Notes under the pieces: model-generated
The model's database searches: none
Told to the model about the DNA's origin: nothing
Seen by the model: the letters and a program-made list of their open reading frames with translations, nothing else
Program-made: the position numbers and the translations under genes
From: Rhodovastum atsumiense
Lineage (GTDB): Bacteria; Pseudomonadota; Alphaproteobacteria; Acetobacterales; Acetobacteraceae
Length of the DNA: 64,000 bases
Direction of reading: 5' to 3'
NCBI GenBank assembly: GCA_026225115.1
Contig: JAMFSE010000122.1
Span: 1 to 64,000 of the forward strand
Shown here: one piece after another, positions 38,521 through 48,316 of the stretch
Position numbering within the stretch: the first letter of the stretch is position 1
How the letters are laid out: every line of letters begins with the position of its first letter

Positions 38521-39203
38521 TGGCGGCTGGCGCTGCGCGGCAGGCTGAATTTTTCCGCAACCGAGTTGAAATCCGCCGCGATTGGGTGGCGGTCCGAGGC
38601 CAGTGTCGCATCTTTGGGCCGAACCAGCTGGCAAGTTTGCAGACCGGATGCCGCAGCGGCGTCCAACTCCGCCTCAATATCCGATAAAAACAGGCACTCC
38701 GCAGCGGCGACGTTGGCGCCCCGGCAGATCGCGGCATAGCTCGCAGGATCCCGCTTCGGCCCCACCCTGGTATCGAAAAACCCCTGAAACAACGGCGTCA
38801 GATCGCCATCCCTGGTGTGACCGAAAATAAGTTTCTGCGAGGCCTCAGACCCGGACGAATAAACATAAAGCCGCAGCCCCGCCTTCGACCAGCGCCGCAG
38901 CGCCGACGGCACATCCGCATAAATATCCCCCAAAAGCGCGCCCGAACGATAGCCCTCAGCCCAGATCAACCCCTGAACGGTTTTCAGAGGCGTGACCTTG
39001 GCGTCCTCATCCATCCAGCCCAGCAAAGTTTCCAGCACGGGTCTGCCAGGTTCGATGCGGGCAATCTCATCCAACACCGCATGCGGCTCCGCGCAAAACT
39101 GCGGCAGTCTGGCGCGTGCATAAGGGAATAACACCGTGTGGACAAAACTAATCGGCGTCGTCGTGCCTTCAATGTCGGTAAGGATCGCCGCCGGAGGCAT
39201 CAT
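38517..39203 (-). CDS. mtnC: Acireductone synthase (enolase-phosphatase E1)
   Basis: AILTDIEGTTTPISFVHTVLFPYAR, LRLYVYSSGSEASQKLIFGHTRDGDLTPLFQGFFDTRVGPKRDPASY. Confidence 0.95.
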   Translation of the reverse strand: MMPPAAILTDIEGTTTPISFVHTVLFPYARARLPQFCAEPHAVLDEIARIEPGRPVLETLLGWMDEDAKVTPLKTVQGLIWAEGYRSGALLGDIYADVPSALRRWSKAGLRLYVYSSGSEASQKLIFGHTRDGDLTPLFQGFFDTRVGPKRDPASYAAICRGANVAAAECLFLSDIEAELDAAAASGLQTCQLVRPKDATLASDRHPIAADFNSVAEKFSLPRSASRQ

Positions 39204-39225
39204 AAAGACACCAAGGCAAAGTTAA

Positions 39226-39376
39226 GTAAGCAACTTCTTTTTGTAAACAAAAAGGCTAGGCCGACCGCGAAGCAAAAAAACTTTGTTACTCTGGGCCATG
39301 GGCGACGGCCAAGCCACAGCCCATGCCCCGGATTCAAAAAAGTTTTTTGGTTCTTTTTTTCAAAAAAGAACTGCTT
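39226..39376. repeat. Repeat family A, full copy A7 (variant with GGCCGaCCGCGAA insert)
   Basis: caacttctttttgtaaacaaaaaggctaggccgaccgcgaagcaaaaaaactttgttactctgggccatgggc...gcccatgccccgg...aagttttttggttctttttttcaaaaaagaactgctt. Confidence 0.75.
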
Positions 39377-39380
39377 CACT

Positions 39381-39920
39381 TCACGCAACCGGGAAACGTT
39401 CAGATATGGAATCGCCGGTGTAGTGCGGCACCCAGCCGGAGGTGTCGGTGAAGACGCGGAGTGCGGTGAAGAGAGGTTTTTCGCCGGCGTCGAACCAGTG
39501 CTTGGTATTGGCGGGCACCGAGATCAGGTCACCGGCTTCGCAGAAGGCATCGTAGATGCGGTTGTTGACATGCATCACGAAATGGCCGCCGCCGTGCACG
39601 AAGAAGCGGATTTCATCTTCGGTATGGATATGTTCGGAGAGGAATTTTTCCCGCAAAGCGGGGGCGTTCGGGTTGTCGGGCGTGAGCTTGATCACATCGG
39701 CGGAGCCGGCCCCGGCATCGCCCATCAGGCCGTCGAGATAGGGCTTGTATGCCGCGAGAATACGCTCGGCATCGTCCTCGGGCTGCAATGCCACGGGGCT
39801 TTCCCAGCGCTCGAAATGCACGCCGATGGCGGCAAGCTCCAGGGCGATGGCTTGCGCGTCCACGGTCGCGATGACCGGCTGACCGGGGCGGAGGTCGTCA
39901 AATATGGTTAACTGGCTCAT
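39381..39920 (-). CDS. mtnD: Acireductone dioxygenase
   Basis: EHIHTEDEIRFFVHGGGHFVMHVNNRIYDAFCEAGDLISVPANTKHWFDAGEKPLFTALRVF; MSQLTIFDD start. Confidence 0.95.
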   Translation of the reverse strand: MSQLTIFDDLRPGQPVIATVDAQAIALELAAIGVHFERWESPVALQPEDDAERILAAYKPYLDGLMGDAGAGSADVIKLTPDNPNAPALREKFLSEHIHTEDEIRFFVHGGGHFVMHVNNRIYDAFCEAGDLISVPANTKHWFDAGEKPLFTALRVFTDTSGWVPHYTGDSISERFPVA

Positions 39921-40512
39921 GAATCTGCTTCCTTTGGAGCTCGCATTCCAGCAGGAATTCCAGCGCTTCCAGCCGCCAGAAGGCGTGCTCGACGCTGGTT
40001 CCCCAGGCGTACAGGCCGTGGCCACGAATCACGTAACCGATCGGCGGCTCGGCCAGCAACGACGGCTCGGTAACGGTTGCCAACCTTGCGATATCCTGAT
40101 CGTTTTCAAAAATCGGCAGCGCCACGTCGACATCATGGTCGGCAAAGCCGAAGGCCTTGATGATTTCATAGCCGGAAAAACTGATCGAGCCTGCCATCGA
40201 CAGCACGGTGGCGGCCACGGAATGGCCGTGCAGCACCGCGCCGATCTGCGGAAAAAGCCGGTACAGCTGGCAGTGCAACAGGGTCTCGGCGCTGGGCTTA
40301 TGGCCCTGTTCGCGCGCCGTGCCGTCATAGGAGACTTCGATGATGTCGTTGGTGTGCAGCCGGCCTTTATGAACGCCGCTGCGGGTAATGGCGATGCTCT
40401 CATCGTCTAGCCGCGCGGAAAGATTGCCGGCGGAGCCCGGCACCCAGTTACGCGCATCCATGCGTTGCCCGGCCTCGACGAGCGAAGCCGCGGCCTCAGC
40501 CAGCCGTGACAT
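39898..40512 (-). CDS. mtnB: Methylthioribulose-1-phosphate dehydratase
   Basis: NWVPGSAGNLSARLDDESIAITRSGVHKGRL, QIGAVLHGHSVAATVLS, YVIRGHGLYAWGTSVEHAFWRLEALEFLLECEL. Confidence 0.93.
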   Translation of the reverse strand: MSRLAEAAASLVEAGQRMDARNWVPGSAGNLSARLDDESIAITRSGVHKGRLHTNDIIEVSYDGTAREQGHKPSAETLLHCQLYRLFPQIGAVLHGHSVAATVLSMAGSISFSGYEIIKAFGFADHDVDVALPIFENDQDIARLATVTEPSLLAEPPIGYVIRGHGLYAWGTSVEHAFWRLEALEFLLECELQRKQIHEPVNHI

Positions 40513-40514
40513 GA

Positions 40515-40739
40515 TCAGCCCTGGTTGACGGTCGTTTTTTGCGGGTCGGTGATCGGCGGCAGCGTGCCCGGGTTCGCCATCGAGGCGTCAGGCTTTTTGT
40601 CGTCGTCCGACACGCTCTGTTTGAAATTCTTGATGCCCTTGCCGAATTCGCCCATCAGCCCGCTCACCTTGTTGGTGCCGAACAGCAGCAACACGACCAC
40701 GAGAACAATCAGCCAATGCCAGATGCTCAAACCGCCCAT
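40515..40739 (-). CDS. tatA: Sec-independent translocase TatA
   Basis: [47 protein letters not shown]. Confidence 0.93.
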   Translation of the reverse strand: MGGLSIWHWLIVLVVVLLLFGTNKVSGLMGEFGKGIKNFKQSVSDDDKKPDASMANPGTLPPITDPQKTTVNQG

Positions 40740-40855
40740 CGAAATTCTCCAAACCCTAAACTTCAGCTCCGCGCAAATCGCGCGTCAGTGTTATCTAGCG
40801 GGGTAGTCTACTGCTTTCAGGGGCGGATGCCAAATATCACCGTATCGAGCTTGGC

Positions 40856-41767
40856 TTAAGCGCCGTCCCAGCGCTGCGAGCGGGTGAAATCGACTAAAGC
40901 CCGGAGCGGAGCGGGCAGATGCCGGCGCCCCGGATAGTACAGGAACGGCCCGGAAAAAACCTGCCACCAGGGCTCAAGCACAGGCTGCAAGGCGCCACTG
41001 ACCAGATGCGGGCGCAGCCAATCCTCGAATATATGGATGATTCCGGCACCGTTGATAGCAGCGTCAACGGCAAGGTCAGTGCCGGTGCCGGCACTGACGA
41101 TCAGCGGGCCGGTTGGGTCTATTTTGACAATTTCGCCGGCGCGCTCGAATTCCCATTCCGTCATGGCGCCGCTGGCAAACCGGCCACGCAGACAGGCATG
41201 GCCAAGCAGGTCGCGCGGATGTCCGGGCGCGCCATGACGGCGGAGGTACTCCGGCGCTGCGGCAGTGGCCGAACGTTGGGTGCGCGGGCCGATGGGGATC
41301 GCAATCATATCCTTCTCCAGCCGCTCACCGTAGCGAATGCCGGCGTCGCAGCCTGCGGCCAGCAAATCGACGAAGCGATCCTCGGCGATGATATCCACAA
41401 GAATATCCGGATAGGCGGCGAGGAACCGCGGGACGATCCGCGGCAGCACCAGGCGGGCGGCGCTGACCGGCACATTCAGCCGCAATATGCCGGCGGGACG
41501 GCCGCGGAAGCGGTTGACGACATCAAGCGCGGCGCCAACCTCATCCAGCGCCGGGCCCAGCCGCTCCAGCAGGCGCGCCCCGGCCTCGGTTGGCGCTACG
41601 CTGCGGGTCGTGCGATTTAACAGTCGCACGCCAAGCCGGGTTTCAAGCCGGGTGATGGCTTCACTCAGGCTGGAGGCGCTGCCATTGTTCAACCGGGCCG
41701 CCTCGCGAAACCCGCCAGCGCGCGCCACCGCGACAAAACAGGTGAGATCACCAATATCCGCGTCCAT
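40856..41767 (-). CDS. LysR-family transcriptional regulator
   Basis: N-terminal HTH (DLTCFVAVARAGGFREAARLNNGSASSLSEAITRLETRLGVRLLNRTTRSVAPTEAG). Confidence 0.95.
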   Translation of the reverse strand: MDADIGDLTCFVAVARAGGFREAARLNNGSASSLSEAITRLETRLGVRLLNRTTRSVAPTEAGARLLERLGPALDEVGAALDVVNRFRGRPAGILRLNVPVSAARLVLPRIVPRFLAAYPDILVDIIAEDRFVDLLAAGCDAGIRYGERLEKDMIAIPIGPRTQRSATAAAPEYLRRHGAPGHPRDLLGHACLRGRFASGAMTEWEFERAGEIVKIDPTGPLIVSAGTGTDLAVDAAINGAGIIHIFEDWLRPHLVSGALQPVLEPWWQVFSGPFLYYPGRRHLPAPLRALVDFTRSQRWDGA

Positions 41768-41854
41768 TGTTCGTAATCCCGAACAGCTTGTATTGATTAA
41801 TGCCTATTATCATACAACGGCCTGGCGTCCATATCAGCCTTTCTTCAAAGGAGA

Positions 41855-42727
41855 TTGCGTATGACCAACATCAGCAACGCCAAAAATTTCAAACTTGGCA
41901 GCCGCCAGGTGAACCGCCTTGGGTACGGTGCCATGCAGCTTGCCGGGCCGGGCGTGTTCGGGCCGCCGAAAGACCGGAACGCGGCCATCGCAGTGTTGCG
42001 TGAAGCCGTGGCCAGCGGCGTGAACCACATCGACACCAGCGATTTTTACGGCCCGCATGTCACCAACCAGCTGATCCGTGAGGCGCTGCATCCCTATCCG
42101 GACGATCTGGTCATCGTCACCAAGATCGGCGCGAAAAGGGGCGACGACGCATCCTGGAATCCGGCGCTCTCCCCGCAGGCGCTGACCGATGCGGTGCATG
42201 ACAATCTCCGCAACCTGGGCCTGGACGTGCTGGAGGTGGTGAATTTTCGCTGCATGATCGGGCATCAGGGACTGGCTGAAGGCTCCATCGAGCAACAGCT
42301 CACCGTGCTGGCCGAATTGCAGCGCCAGGGCCTGGTGCGGCATATTGGCCTCTCCACGGTCACCCGCACGCAAATCGAGGAAGGCCGGCGGATCTGCGAA
42401 ATTGTCTGCGTGCAGAACCAGTATAACCTGGCCCATCGGGAAGATGATGCCGTGGTGGACTGGCTCGCCAGCGCCGGCATCGCCTATGTTCCGTATTTCC
42501 CGCTCGGCGGCTTTAGCCCCCTGCAATCCACCGAACTCTCCGAAGTGGCCGTTGAACTAGGGAAAACGCCGATGCAGGTAGCACTTGCCTGGCTGCTGGA
42601 CCGCGCGCCGAATATTCTGCTGATCCCCGGCACATCCTCGGTTGAGCACTTGCGGGAAAACATGGCCGCAGCAGAACTGCAATTGCCAAAAGCAGCGCGC
42701 GCCAAATTGGATAAAATCAGCGCCTAA
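41855..42727 (+). CDS. Aldo/keto reductase (divergent from the LysR gene)
   Basis: VNRLGYGAMQLAGPGVFGPPKD, NHIDTSDFYGPHVTNQLIREAL, RHIGLSTVTRTQIEE, LLIPGTSSVEHLREN. Confidence 0.92.
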   Translation: MRMTNISNAKNFKLGSRQVNRLGYGAMQLAGPGVFGPPKDRNAAIAVLREAVASGVNHIDTSDFYGPHVTNQLIREALHPYPDDLVIVTKIGAKRGDDASWNPALSPQALTDAVHDNLRNLGLDVLEVVNFRCMIGHQGLAEGSIEQQLTVLAELQRQGLVRHIGLSTVTRTQIEEGRRICEIVCVQNQYNLAHREDDAVVDWLASAGIAYVPYFPLGGFSPLQSTELSEVAVELGKTPMQVALAWLLDRAPNILLIPGTSSVEHLRENMAAAELQLPKAARAKLDKISA

Positions 42728-43569
42728 AGCGTGGCGTTTTGCCGGTCGACGACGCGCAATTGCCCTAACACCGTGGCCGCGGAAACGCCGGCTTCGCGCA
42801 TGCCCCGAAGTGTCGCGGCACCGTCGCGTTTCGCCAGGCGCCTGCCGTCGGCATCGGTAATCAGCGGGTGGTGCGCATAGGTCGGCGTCGGCAGGCCCAG
42901 CAGGCGCTGCAAAAGCACATGGGTATGGGTGGCATCGAACAGATCCTGTCCACGGGTAACATGGGTGACTTTTTGCGCGGCATCGTCATGCACCACGCAT
43001 AAATGGTAGCTTGCTTTGTTAGCACGACGGCCCAGCACCACGTCGCCCAATGTTTCGGGCCGGCCGTCGATATAGCCGATGTCCTCTTCGTAAAATCCGA
43101 AGTCCTTGACCGCTTCCAACGCCAGTTCAACATTCAGCCGAATGGCATAATTGCCACCTTCCGCTGCCCGTGCCTTTCGTTCGCCCAGCGTCAGATGGCG
43201 GCAGGTCCCCGGGTATTTCTGCTCGCCGCCATGCGGGGCGGCCAAGGCGCGGGTAATTTCAGACCGGCTGCAAAAACATGGATACAAAACGCCGCGTGCA
43301 TCAAGCTTTTGCAGGGCGGCCCGGTAATCCGGTAGAAAGTCTGACTGCACCCGGATATCCCCGTCCCAATCGAGACCAAGCCATCGAAGATCTTCCAGGA
43401 TGGAATTGTTAAACTCCGGCTTGCAACGGGTACTGTCGATATCCTCTAGCCGCAGCAAAAAATTCCCGCCGGAGATTCTGGCGCGCTGCCAGCCGAGCCA
43501 AGCCGAATAGGCATGTCCCAGGTGTAAATGCCCGGTGGAGCTTGGCGCAAAGCGCGTGATCACTTCCAT
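42724..43569 (-). CDS. gluQ: Glutamyl-Q tRNA(Asp) synthetase
   Basis: RFAPSSTGHLHLGHAYSAWLGW, LRLEDIDSTRCKPEF, THVTRGQDLFDATHTHVLLQRLLGLP, RRLAKRDGAATL; lacks the GluRS anticodon-binding region. Confidence 0.93.
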   Translation of the reverse strand: MEVITRFAPSSTGHLHLGHAYSAWLGWQRARISGGNFLLRLEDIDSTRCKPEFNNSILEDLRWLGLDWDGDIRVQSDFLPDYRAALQKLDARGVLYPCFCSRSEITRALAAPHGGEQKYPGTCRHLTLGERKARAAEGGNYAIRLNVELALEAVKDFGFYEEDIGYIDGRPETLGDVVLGRRANKASYHLCVVHDDAAQKVTHVTRGQDLFDATHTHVLLQRLLGLPTPTYAHHPLITDADGRRLAKRDGAATLRGMREAGVSAATVLGQLRVVDRQNATL

Positions 43570-43675
43570 CTAAGATGGTTTAAACGCCATGCTTGCGCGG
43601 GCGCAATAACCGGGCCAGCGTATTCTGTTAGACAGGCCGTTAGCACGTCATTTGTAATGTTTTAGTTAGGAAGTC

Positions 43676-44344
43676 ATGATGAAACCAGCACCAGAGGCCA
43701 TGAAATTTGCAAGCTGGGGACCTTCAACCAAAGGGTCTCCCCGACAATTGGTCATCCTCTGCCATGGCGTCGGCGCCGACGGCCATGACCTGATCGATCT
43801 GGCGCCTTATTGGGCGCATGCACTGCCGGATGCGGTGTTCGTGGCGCCTGACGGGCCGGAGCCATTCGACATGGCGCCCGTTGGACGACAATGGTTTTCC
43901 ATCGGCGACCTGGACCCCGCCGAACTCGGCAGCGGCGTGCGCCGGGCTGCAGTGGGGCTGGATGCGTTTATTGACCAGCAACTGGAAAAATACGCCTTAC
44001 CGAAAACCGATTACGCGTTGATGGGGTTCAGCCAGGGCGCCATGACGGCGCTGTTCACCGGGCTGCGGCGGCCGAATGCGCCGCGTGCAATTCTGGCGTT
44101 CTCCGGCGCGCTGATCGACCCGGACTCCTTGGCCGCCGAGTTAAAAAATCACGCCCCGGTACTGCTCGCGCATGGCGAGTTGGACGGCGTCGTGCCTGCC
44201 TTCCGCTCCCGCGATGCGGCGGCGGCGCTGGGCAAAGCGAGCGTGTCGGTCGAGGCAATATATTCACCAAAGCTGGAGCACGGTATCGATGATATCATGC
44301 TCACCGCCGGCGCATTGTTTCTGCAAAAAGCGTTTGCCCGGTAG
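43676..44344 (+). CDS. Alpha/beta hydrolase (phospholipase/carboxylesterase type)
   Basis: VILCHGVGADGHDLIDLAPYW, ALMGFSQGAMTALFTGLRR (GFSQG nucleophile), LLAHGELDGVVP. Confidence 0.9.
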   Translation: MMKPAPEAMKFASWGPSTKGSPRQLVILCHGVGADGHDLIDLAPYWAHALPDAVFVAPDGPEPFDMAPVGRQWFSIGDLDPAELGSGVRRAAVGLDAFIDQQLEKYALPKTDYALMGFSQGAMTALFTGLRRPNAPRAILAFSGALIDPDSLAAELKNHAPVLLAHGELDGVVPAFRSRDAAAALGKASVSVEAIYSPKLEHGIDDIMLTAGALFLQKAFAR

Positions 44345-44365
44345 CACGCGGCCCGGCGCTAAAGC

Positions 44366-44983
44366 CTACTGATTCGCCTTGATCTGGTTGATCTTGTTCT
44401 GCATCACGGTCAGCAAGGCAGAGACCTGGCCGCCATTGCTGGTAATGACCGAGGCATAGTCATTGCGGGTGGTAATGCGCAGCGAGGTGCCGGCGACAAT
44501 CACGTCGACGATTTTAGGTGTGCCGCCGATTTCATCGACCGCCCAACCCACATCCGCCGGCGCCTGGCCCGGCCGGGTAATCGTGGTGTCGACCACGGTG
44601 TCATTGCCGACCACCGAAGCGCCGTTCACCGTGAAACCAATCCCCTGAAAAGCTTTGATCTGATAGGTGATGTTATTGGCGAGCAGTTGATGAAACAAAG
44701 CCTGGAACTGGGTGTACTGATCCGGCGTTGCGACAGATTTATAGCGGCCGAGCACATAGGCCCCGACATTGTCGACAGCGACCATCTGGTTGACCAGGGT
44801 CTGCAACTGCTGCGCCTTCACCGAGGTGGAAGTGTCAGCGTTAACCACGGCGACCAGCTGCTGGCCCGAGGTTGTGATGAAAGCCTTGGCGGCGTCGGTT
44901 GACACCTGCGCCTGTGCCAGCGGCGCAAGGCTCAGCATCGGCAGGGCGGTCATTGCCCCCAGAACAAATCGGCGGAAATACAT
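44366..44983 (-). CDS. mlaC: Phospholipid-binding protein MlaC (Ttg2/toluene-tolerance family)
   Basis: Signal peptide; AVDNVGAYVLGRYKSVATPDQYTQFQALFHQLLANNITYQIKAFQGIGFTV, WAVDEIGGTPKIVDVIVAGTSLRITTRNDYASVI. Confidence 0.88.
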   Translation of the reverse strand: MYFRRFVLGAMTALPMLSLAPLAQAQVSTDAAKAFITTSGQQLVAVVNADTSTSVKAQQLQTLVNQMVAVDNVGAYVLGRYKSVATPDQYTQFQALFHQLLANNITYQIKAFQGIGFTVNGASVVGNDTVVDTTITRPGQAPADVGWAVDEIGGTPKIVDVIVAGTSLRITTRNDYASVITSNGGQVSALLTVMQNKINQIKANQ

Positions 44984-45007
44984 CTACGTGTCCTTAAATT
45001 ACAGCGA

Positions 45008-45898
45008 TTACTGCGTCACCGGCGCCGCCGGCTGGGGAAACCAATCCGGGACAGTTGGGGTGTCGCGCTGATCAATCAACTGCAATTGTGAGGCACGAGA
45101 TTGGCGATAAAGGCTCCGAAATGTGGCATAGGGGTCGAGCGCGGTTTCTTGAACCTGTTCGATCGGGTTCATGAACTGGGCCCTTGTGTTGACGAGATGC
45201 AAGGCGGTTTCAGAATAGCTGAAGGCCGTCATCGCGGTGCTGGCGGGAGCAGCTTCCATCGGCGTCAGGAAAAACGCCACCGGGATCGAAAACGCATCAC
45301 GGGCGCCGGAGGGTCCAAAGGCCGGAAGATACAGATAGGGCCCGGCCGGGATGCCCCATTCAGCCAGCGTCATGCCAAAATCGGTGTCGGTCTCAGGATA
45401 GCCCAAATGGGTCGCCGGATCGAAAATGCCGCCAATGCCCACGGTCGAATTGACGACAAATCGCACCAGCGAGGTGCCGGCATCGCGCGGCTTGCCGCCC
45501 GCGGCAAAATAGATCAACCGGCCAGGTTCGCCGATATTGGTCACAAAATCGCCGACATGGTTGCGAATGCCCTGGGTGGTGATTTTGATATAACCTTTGG
45601 CTATCGGCTTGAACGCATAGCGATCGAGCTTATCGTTAATGCTGTAGAACACCCGGTTGGTCGGCTCCATCGGGTCATTCTGTTGCTGATAGGCCTGGTA
45701 ATCGGCAGTGTCGGAAGCCGGGGGCGCCTTGGCGCAGCCGGACAGCATGCCGGCCAGAATGACGGCCGGAGCGGCGATGGCGGCAATGCCCCGTCTCACG
45801 CTTAAAATTCGGTTGTGCAGCACCCAAGCCTCCTTCATCGCCGGCATTAAGCCCGCTTCTCTTGCGCTAGTATTTAACTCAGATCGCCGCCGGATCAA
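45008..45898 (-). CDS. mlaA: Outer-membrane lipoprotein MlaA (VacJ)
   Basis: Lipobox LSGC; NDPMEPTNRVFYSINDKLDRYAFKPIAKGY, FVVNSTVGIGGIFDPATHLGYPETDTDFGMTLAEWGIPAGPYLYLPAFGPSGARDAF. Confidence 0.95.
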   Translation of the reverse strand: MIRRRSELNTSAREAGLMPAMKEAWVLHNRILSVRRGIAAIAAPAVILAGMLSGCAKAPPASDTADYQAYQQQNDPMEPTNRVFYSINDKLDRYAFKPIAKGYIKITTQGIRNHVGDFVTNIGEPGRLIYFAAGGKPRDAGTSLVRFVVNSTVGIGGIFDPATHLGYPETDTDFGMTLAEWGIPAGPYLYLPAFGPSGARDAFSIPVAFFLTPMEAAPASTAMTAFSYSETALHLVNTRAQFMNPIEQVQETALDPYATFRSLYRQSRASQLQLIDQRDTPTVPDWFPQPAAPVTQ

Positions 45899-45997
45899 CG
45901 GCCTATGCGGGAAAACGCAGTAATATTATTGCGCTGCACCCCTGCGCGCCCATCTTGCATTGCATGCAGGCATGGCCGAAACCCAGCGAAGATAGAA

Positions 45998-46138
45998 TGG
46001 AAGGCCTTCTTTTTCTGGAGAAAAAGAAGCAAAAAGACTTTATTACTCTGGGCCTGAGCCCGTGGCAGGGCCAGCGCCCATGGCCGCGAGTAATAAAGTT
46101 TTTTTGCTTCTTTTTGTTCACAAAAAGAAGATACTTAA
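45998..46138. repeat. Repeat family A, full copy A8, abutting the uvrD start codon
   Basis: aaggccttctttttctggagaaaaagaagcaaaaagactttattactctgggc...gcccatggccgcgagtaataaagtttttttgcttctttttgttcacaaaaagaagatactt. Confidence 0.75.
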
Positions 46139-48316
46139 ATGACTTACTTAGAGGGCCTGAATCAGGCCCAGCGCGACGCCGTAGAGGCGACAGAAGGGCC
46201 GATCCTGGTGCTGGCAGGCGCCGGCACCGGCAAGACCCGGGTTTTGACGACCCGCTTCGCGCATATTCTGCTGACGCGCCGGGCGTTTCCGAACCAGATC
46301 CTCACGGTGACCTTCACCAACAAGGCGGCGCGGGAGATGCGCGAGCGGGTCGCCAAAATCATCGGCCAACCGGCGGAGGGGCTGTGGCTGGGCACTTTCC
46401 ACGCGCTGGGCGCTCGCATGCTGCGCCGCTTTGCCGAGCGGGTTGGGCTGCAGAGCAATTTTTCGATCCTCGACAGCGATGATCAGCTGCGCTTGCTGAA
46501 GCAGGTGATGGAGGCAGCGCGCGTCGATGCGAAGCGCTGGCCGCCGCAGGCCTTGATGGCGCAGATCCAGCGCTGGAAGGACCGCGCGTTCATGCCGGAC
46601 CAAATCCCGGCCGAGGAAGATTCCGAATTCGCAAACGGCCGGGCCAGGCATTTATATGCCGCCTATCAGGACCGGCTGAAAGCGCTGAACGCGGCGGATT
46701 TTGGCGATCTGCTGCTGCTGACCACAAACCTGCTGAAAACCGACGCCGAGGTGCTGGCGACCTATCACCGGATGTTCCGCTATATTCTGGTGGATGAGTA
46801 CCAGGACACCAATCTGGTGCAGTATTACTGGCTGCGTCTGCTGGCGCAGGCGAATAAAAACATCTGCTGCGTCGGCGATGATGACCAGAGCATCTATTCC
46901 TGGCGCGGCGCAGAGATTGAAAACATTCTGAAATTCGAGCGGGATTTCCCGGGCGCGAAAATTGTCCGGCTGGAAGCGAACTACCGCTCAACCGCGCCGA
47001 TCCTGGCGGCCGCTTCGCATTTGATCGCGCATAATGAAGGCCGGCTAGGCAAAACCCTGCATTCCGGCCGCAAGGATTCCGCCGGTGAAAATGTCGAAGT
47101 TGTCGCACTTTGGGATTCCGAGGAAGAGGCCCGCATGGTCGGCAACCGTGTCGAAAACTACCGGCGCGACGGCGATAGCCTGGCCGAGATGGCAATTCTG
47201 GTGCGCGCCGGTTTTCAGACCCGCGCCTTTGAAGAGCGGATGATCACGCTGGGCCTGCCTTACCGGATCATCGGCGGTCTGCGGTTTTACGAGCGCGCCG
47301 AGATTCGCGATGCTTTGGCCTATTTGCGGGTGCTGGCGCAGCCGGCCGATGATCTGGCATTTGAGCGCATTATCAACACGCCGAAACGCGGCGTCGGGGA
47401 TGTATCGCTGCGGGCCATTCACGCGCGGGCACGCGCTGCACAGATTTCACTGTATGCGGCAGCGGAAATATTGCAGGCCGAAGGCGGCTTTAAGGGTAAA
47501 ATGCGGGATGCGATGCGCGAATTGCTGCAAGGTTTCGCCCGCTGGCGGGTGATGCTGCCAACGGAGGGCCATGTGGTGACATTGGCGACGCTACTGGACG
47601 AATCCGGCTACACCATGATGTGGCAGAACGACAAATCACCGGAAGCGCCGGGGCGCCTCGAGAATTTGAAGGAACTCGTGCGCGCCATTGCGGATTTCGA
47701 AACGCTGCAGGGCTTCCTCGACCACGTGGCACTGGTGATGGAGAACGAGGAGCAGAGCGATGATGCCAAGCTCAGCATGATGACCCTGCATGGCGCCAAG
47801 GGCCTGGAATTCGACACGGTGTTCCTGCCGGGTTGGGAAGAAGGCGTGTTTCCCAACCAGCGGTCGCTGGATGAGGGTGGGTTGAAAAGCCTGGAGGAGG
47901 AGCGCCGGCTGGCCTATGTGGGTATCACCCGGGCCCGCAAGCGCGCGGTCATCAGCCATGCCGCCAACCGGCGGATTTACGCCAACTGGCAATCCAGCAT
48001 CCCAAGCCGGTTTATTGAGGAAATGCCGGCCGAATTCATCAATGTCAGCGGCTCGGCTTCGACCGCGCGGGCAGAGCGGATGGCGGCCCCCGTGCAGTTT
48101 CCGATGATCGCCCGGCGCCCGCAAATGGCGGATGCCTGGGAGCAGCCGGCGCGCCCGGCAAGGGCGGATAAAATCCCCGTCGGCACGCGGGTGTTTCATC
48201 AGAAATTCGGCTACGGTATCGTCATTGCCGCGCATGATGACCGGCTTGATATCAACTTTGAGACCTCCGGCGAGAAGCGCGTGCTCGACCGATTTGTGGA
48301 GCGTCATGGCAGCTGA
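46139..48316 (+). CDS. uvrD: ATP-dependent DNA helicase UvrD/PcrA
   Basis: LNQAQRDAVEATEGPILVLAGAGTGKTRVLTTRFAHIL, YILVDEYQDTNLVQYYWLRLLA, VGDDDQSIYSWRGAE, LMTLHGAKGLEFDTVFL-type motif, RRLAYVGITRARK. Confidence 0.97.
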   Translation: MTYLEGLNQAQRDAVEATEGPILVLAGAGTGKTRVLTTRFAHILLTRRAFPNQILTVTFTNKAAREMRERVAKIIGQPAEGLWLGTFHALGARMLRRFAERVGLQSNFSILDSDDQLRLLKQVMEAARVDAKRWPPQALMAQIQRWKDRAFMPDQIPAEEDSEFANGRARHLYAAYQDRLKALNAADFGDLLLLTTNLLKTDAEVLATYHRMFRYILVDEYQDTNLVQYYWLRLLAQANKNICCVGDDDQSIYSWRGAEIENILKFERDFPGAKIVRLEANYRSTAPILAAASHLIAHNEGRLGKTLHSGRKDSAGENVEVVALWDSEEEARMVGNRVENYRRDGDSLAEMAILVRAGFQTRAFEERMITLGLPYRIIGGLRFYERAEIRDALAYLRVLAQPADDLAFERIINTPKRGVGDVSLRAIHARARAAQISLYAAAEILQAEGGFKGKMRDAMRELLQGFARWRVMLPTEGHVVTLATLLDESGYTMMWQNDKSPEAPGRLENLKELVRAIADFETLQGFLDHVALVMENEEQSDDAKLSMMTLHGAKGLEFDTVFLPGWEEGVFPNQRSLDEGGLKSLEEERRLAYVGITRARKRAVISHAANRRIYANWQSSIPSRFIEEMPAEFINVSGSASTARAERMAAPVQFPMIARRPQMADAWEQPARPARADKIPVGTRVFHQKFGYGIVIAAHDDRLDINFETSGEKRVLDRFVERHGS

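Noticed and set aside
39138-39911. 257-aa plus-strand ORF
   Set aside because: Crosses repeat A7 (KVFWFFFSKKNCFTS is translated repeat) and is antisense to mtnD
45903-46482. ORFs on both strands containing KKKQKxFIT / FFFSRKRRPS
   Set aside because: Translated family A repeat sequence rather than real proteins
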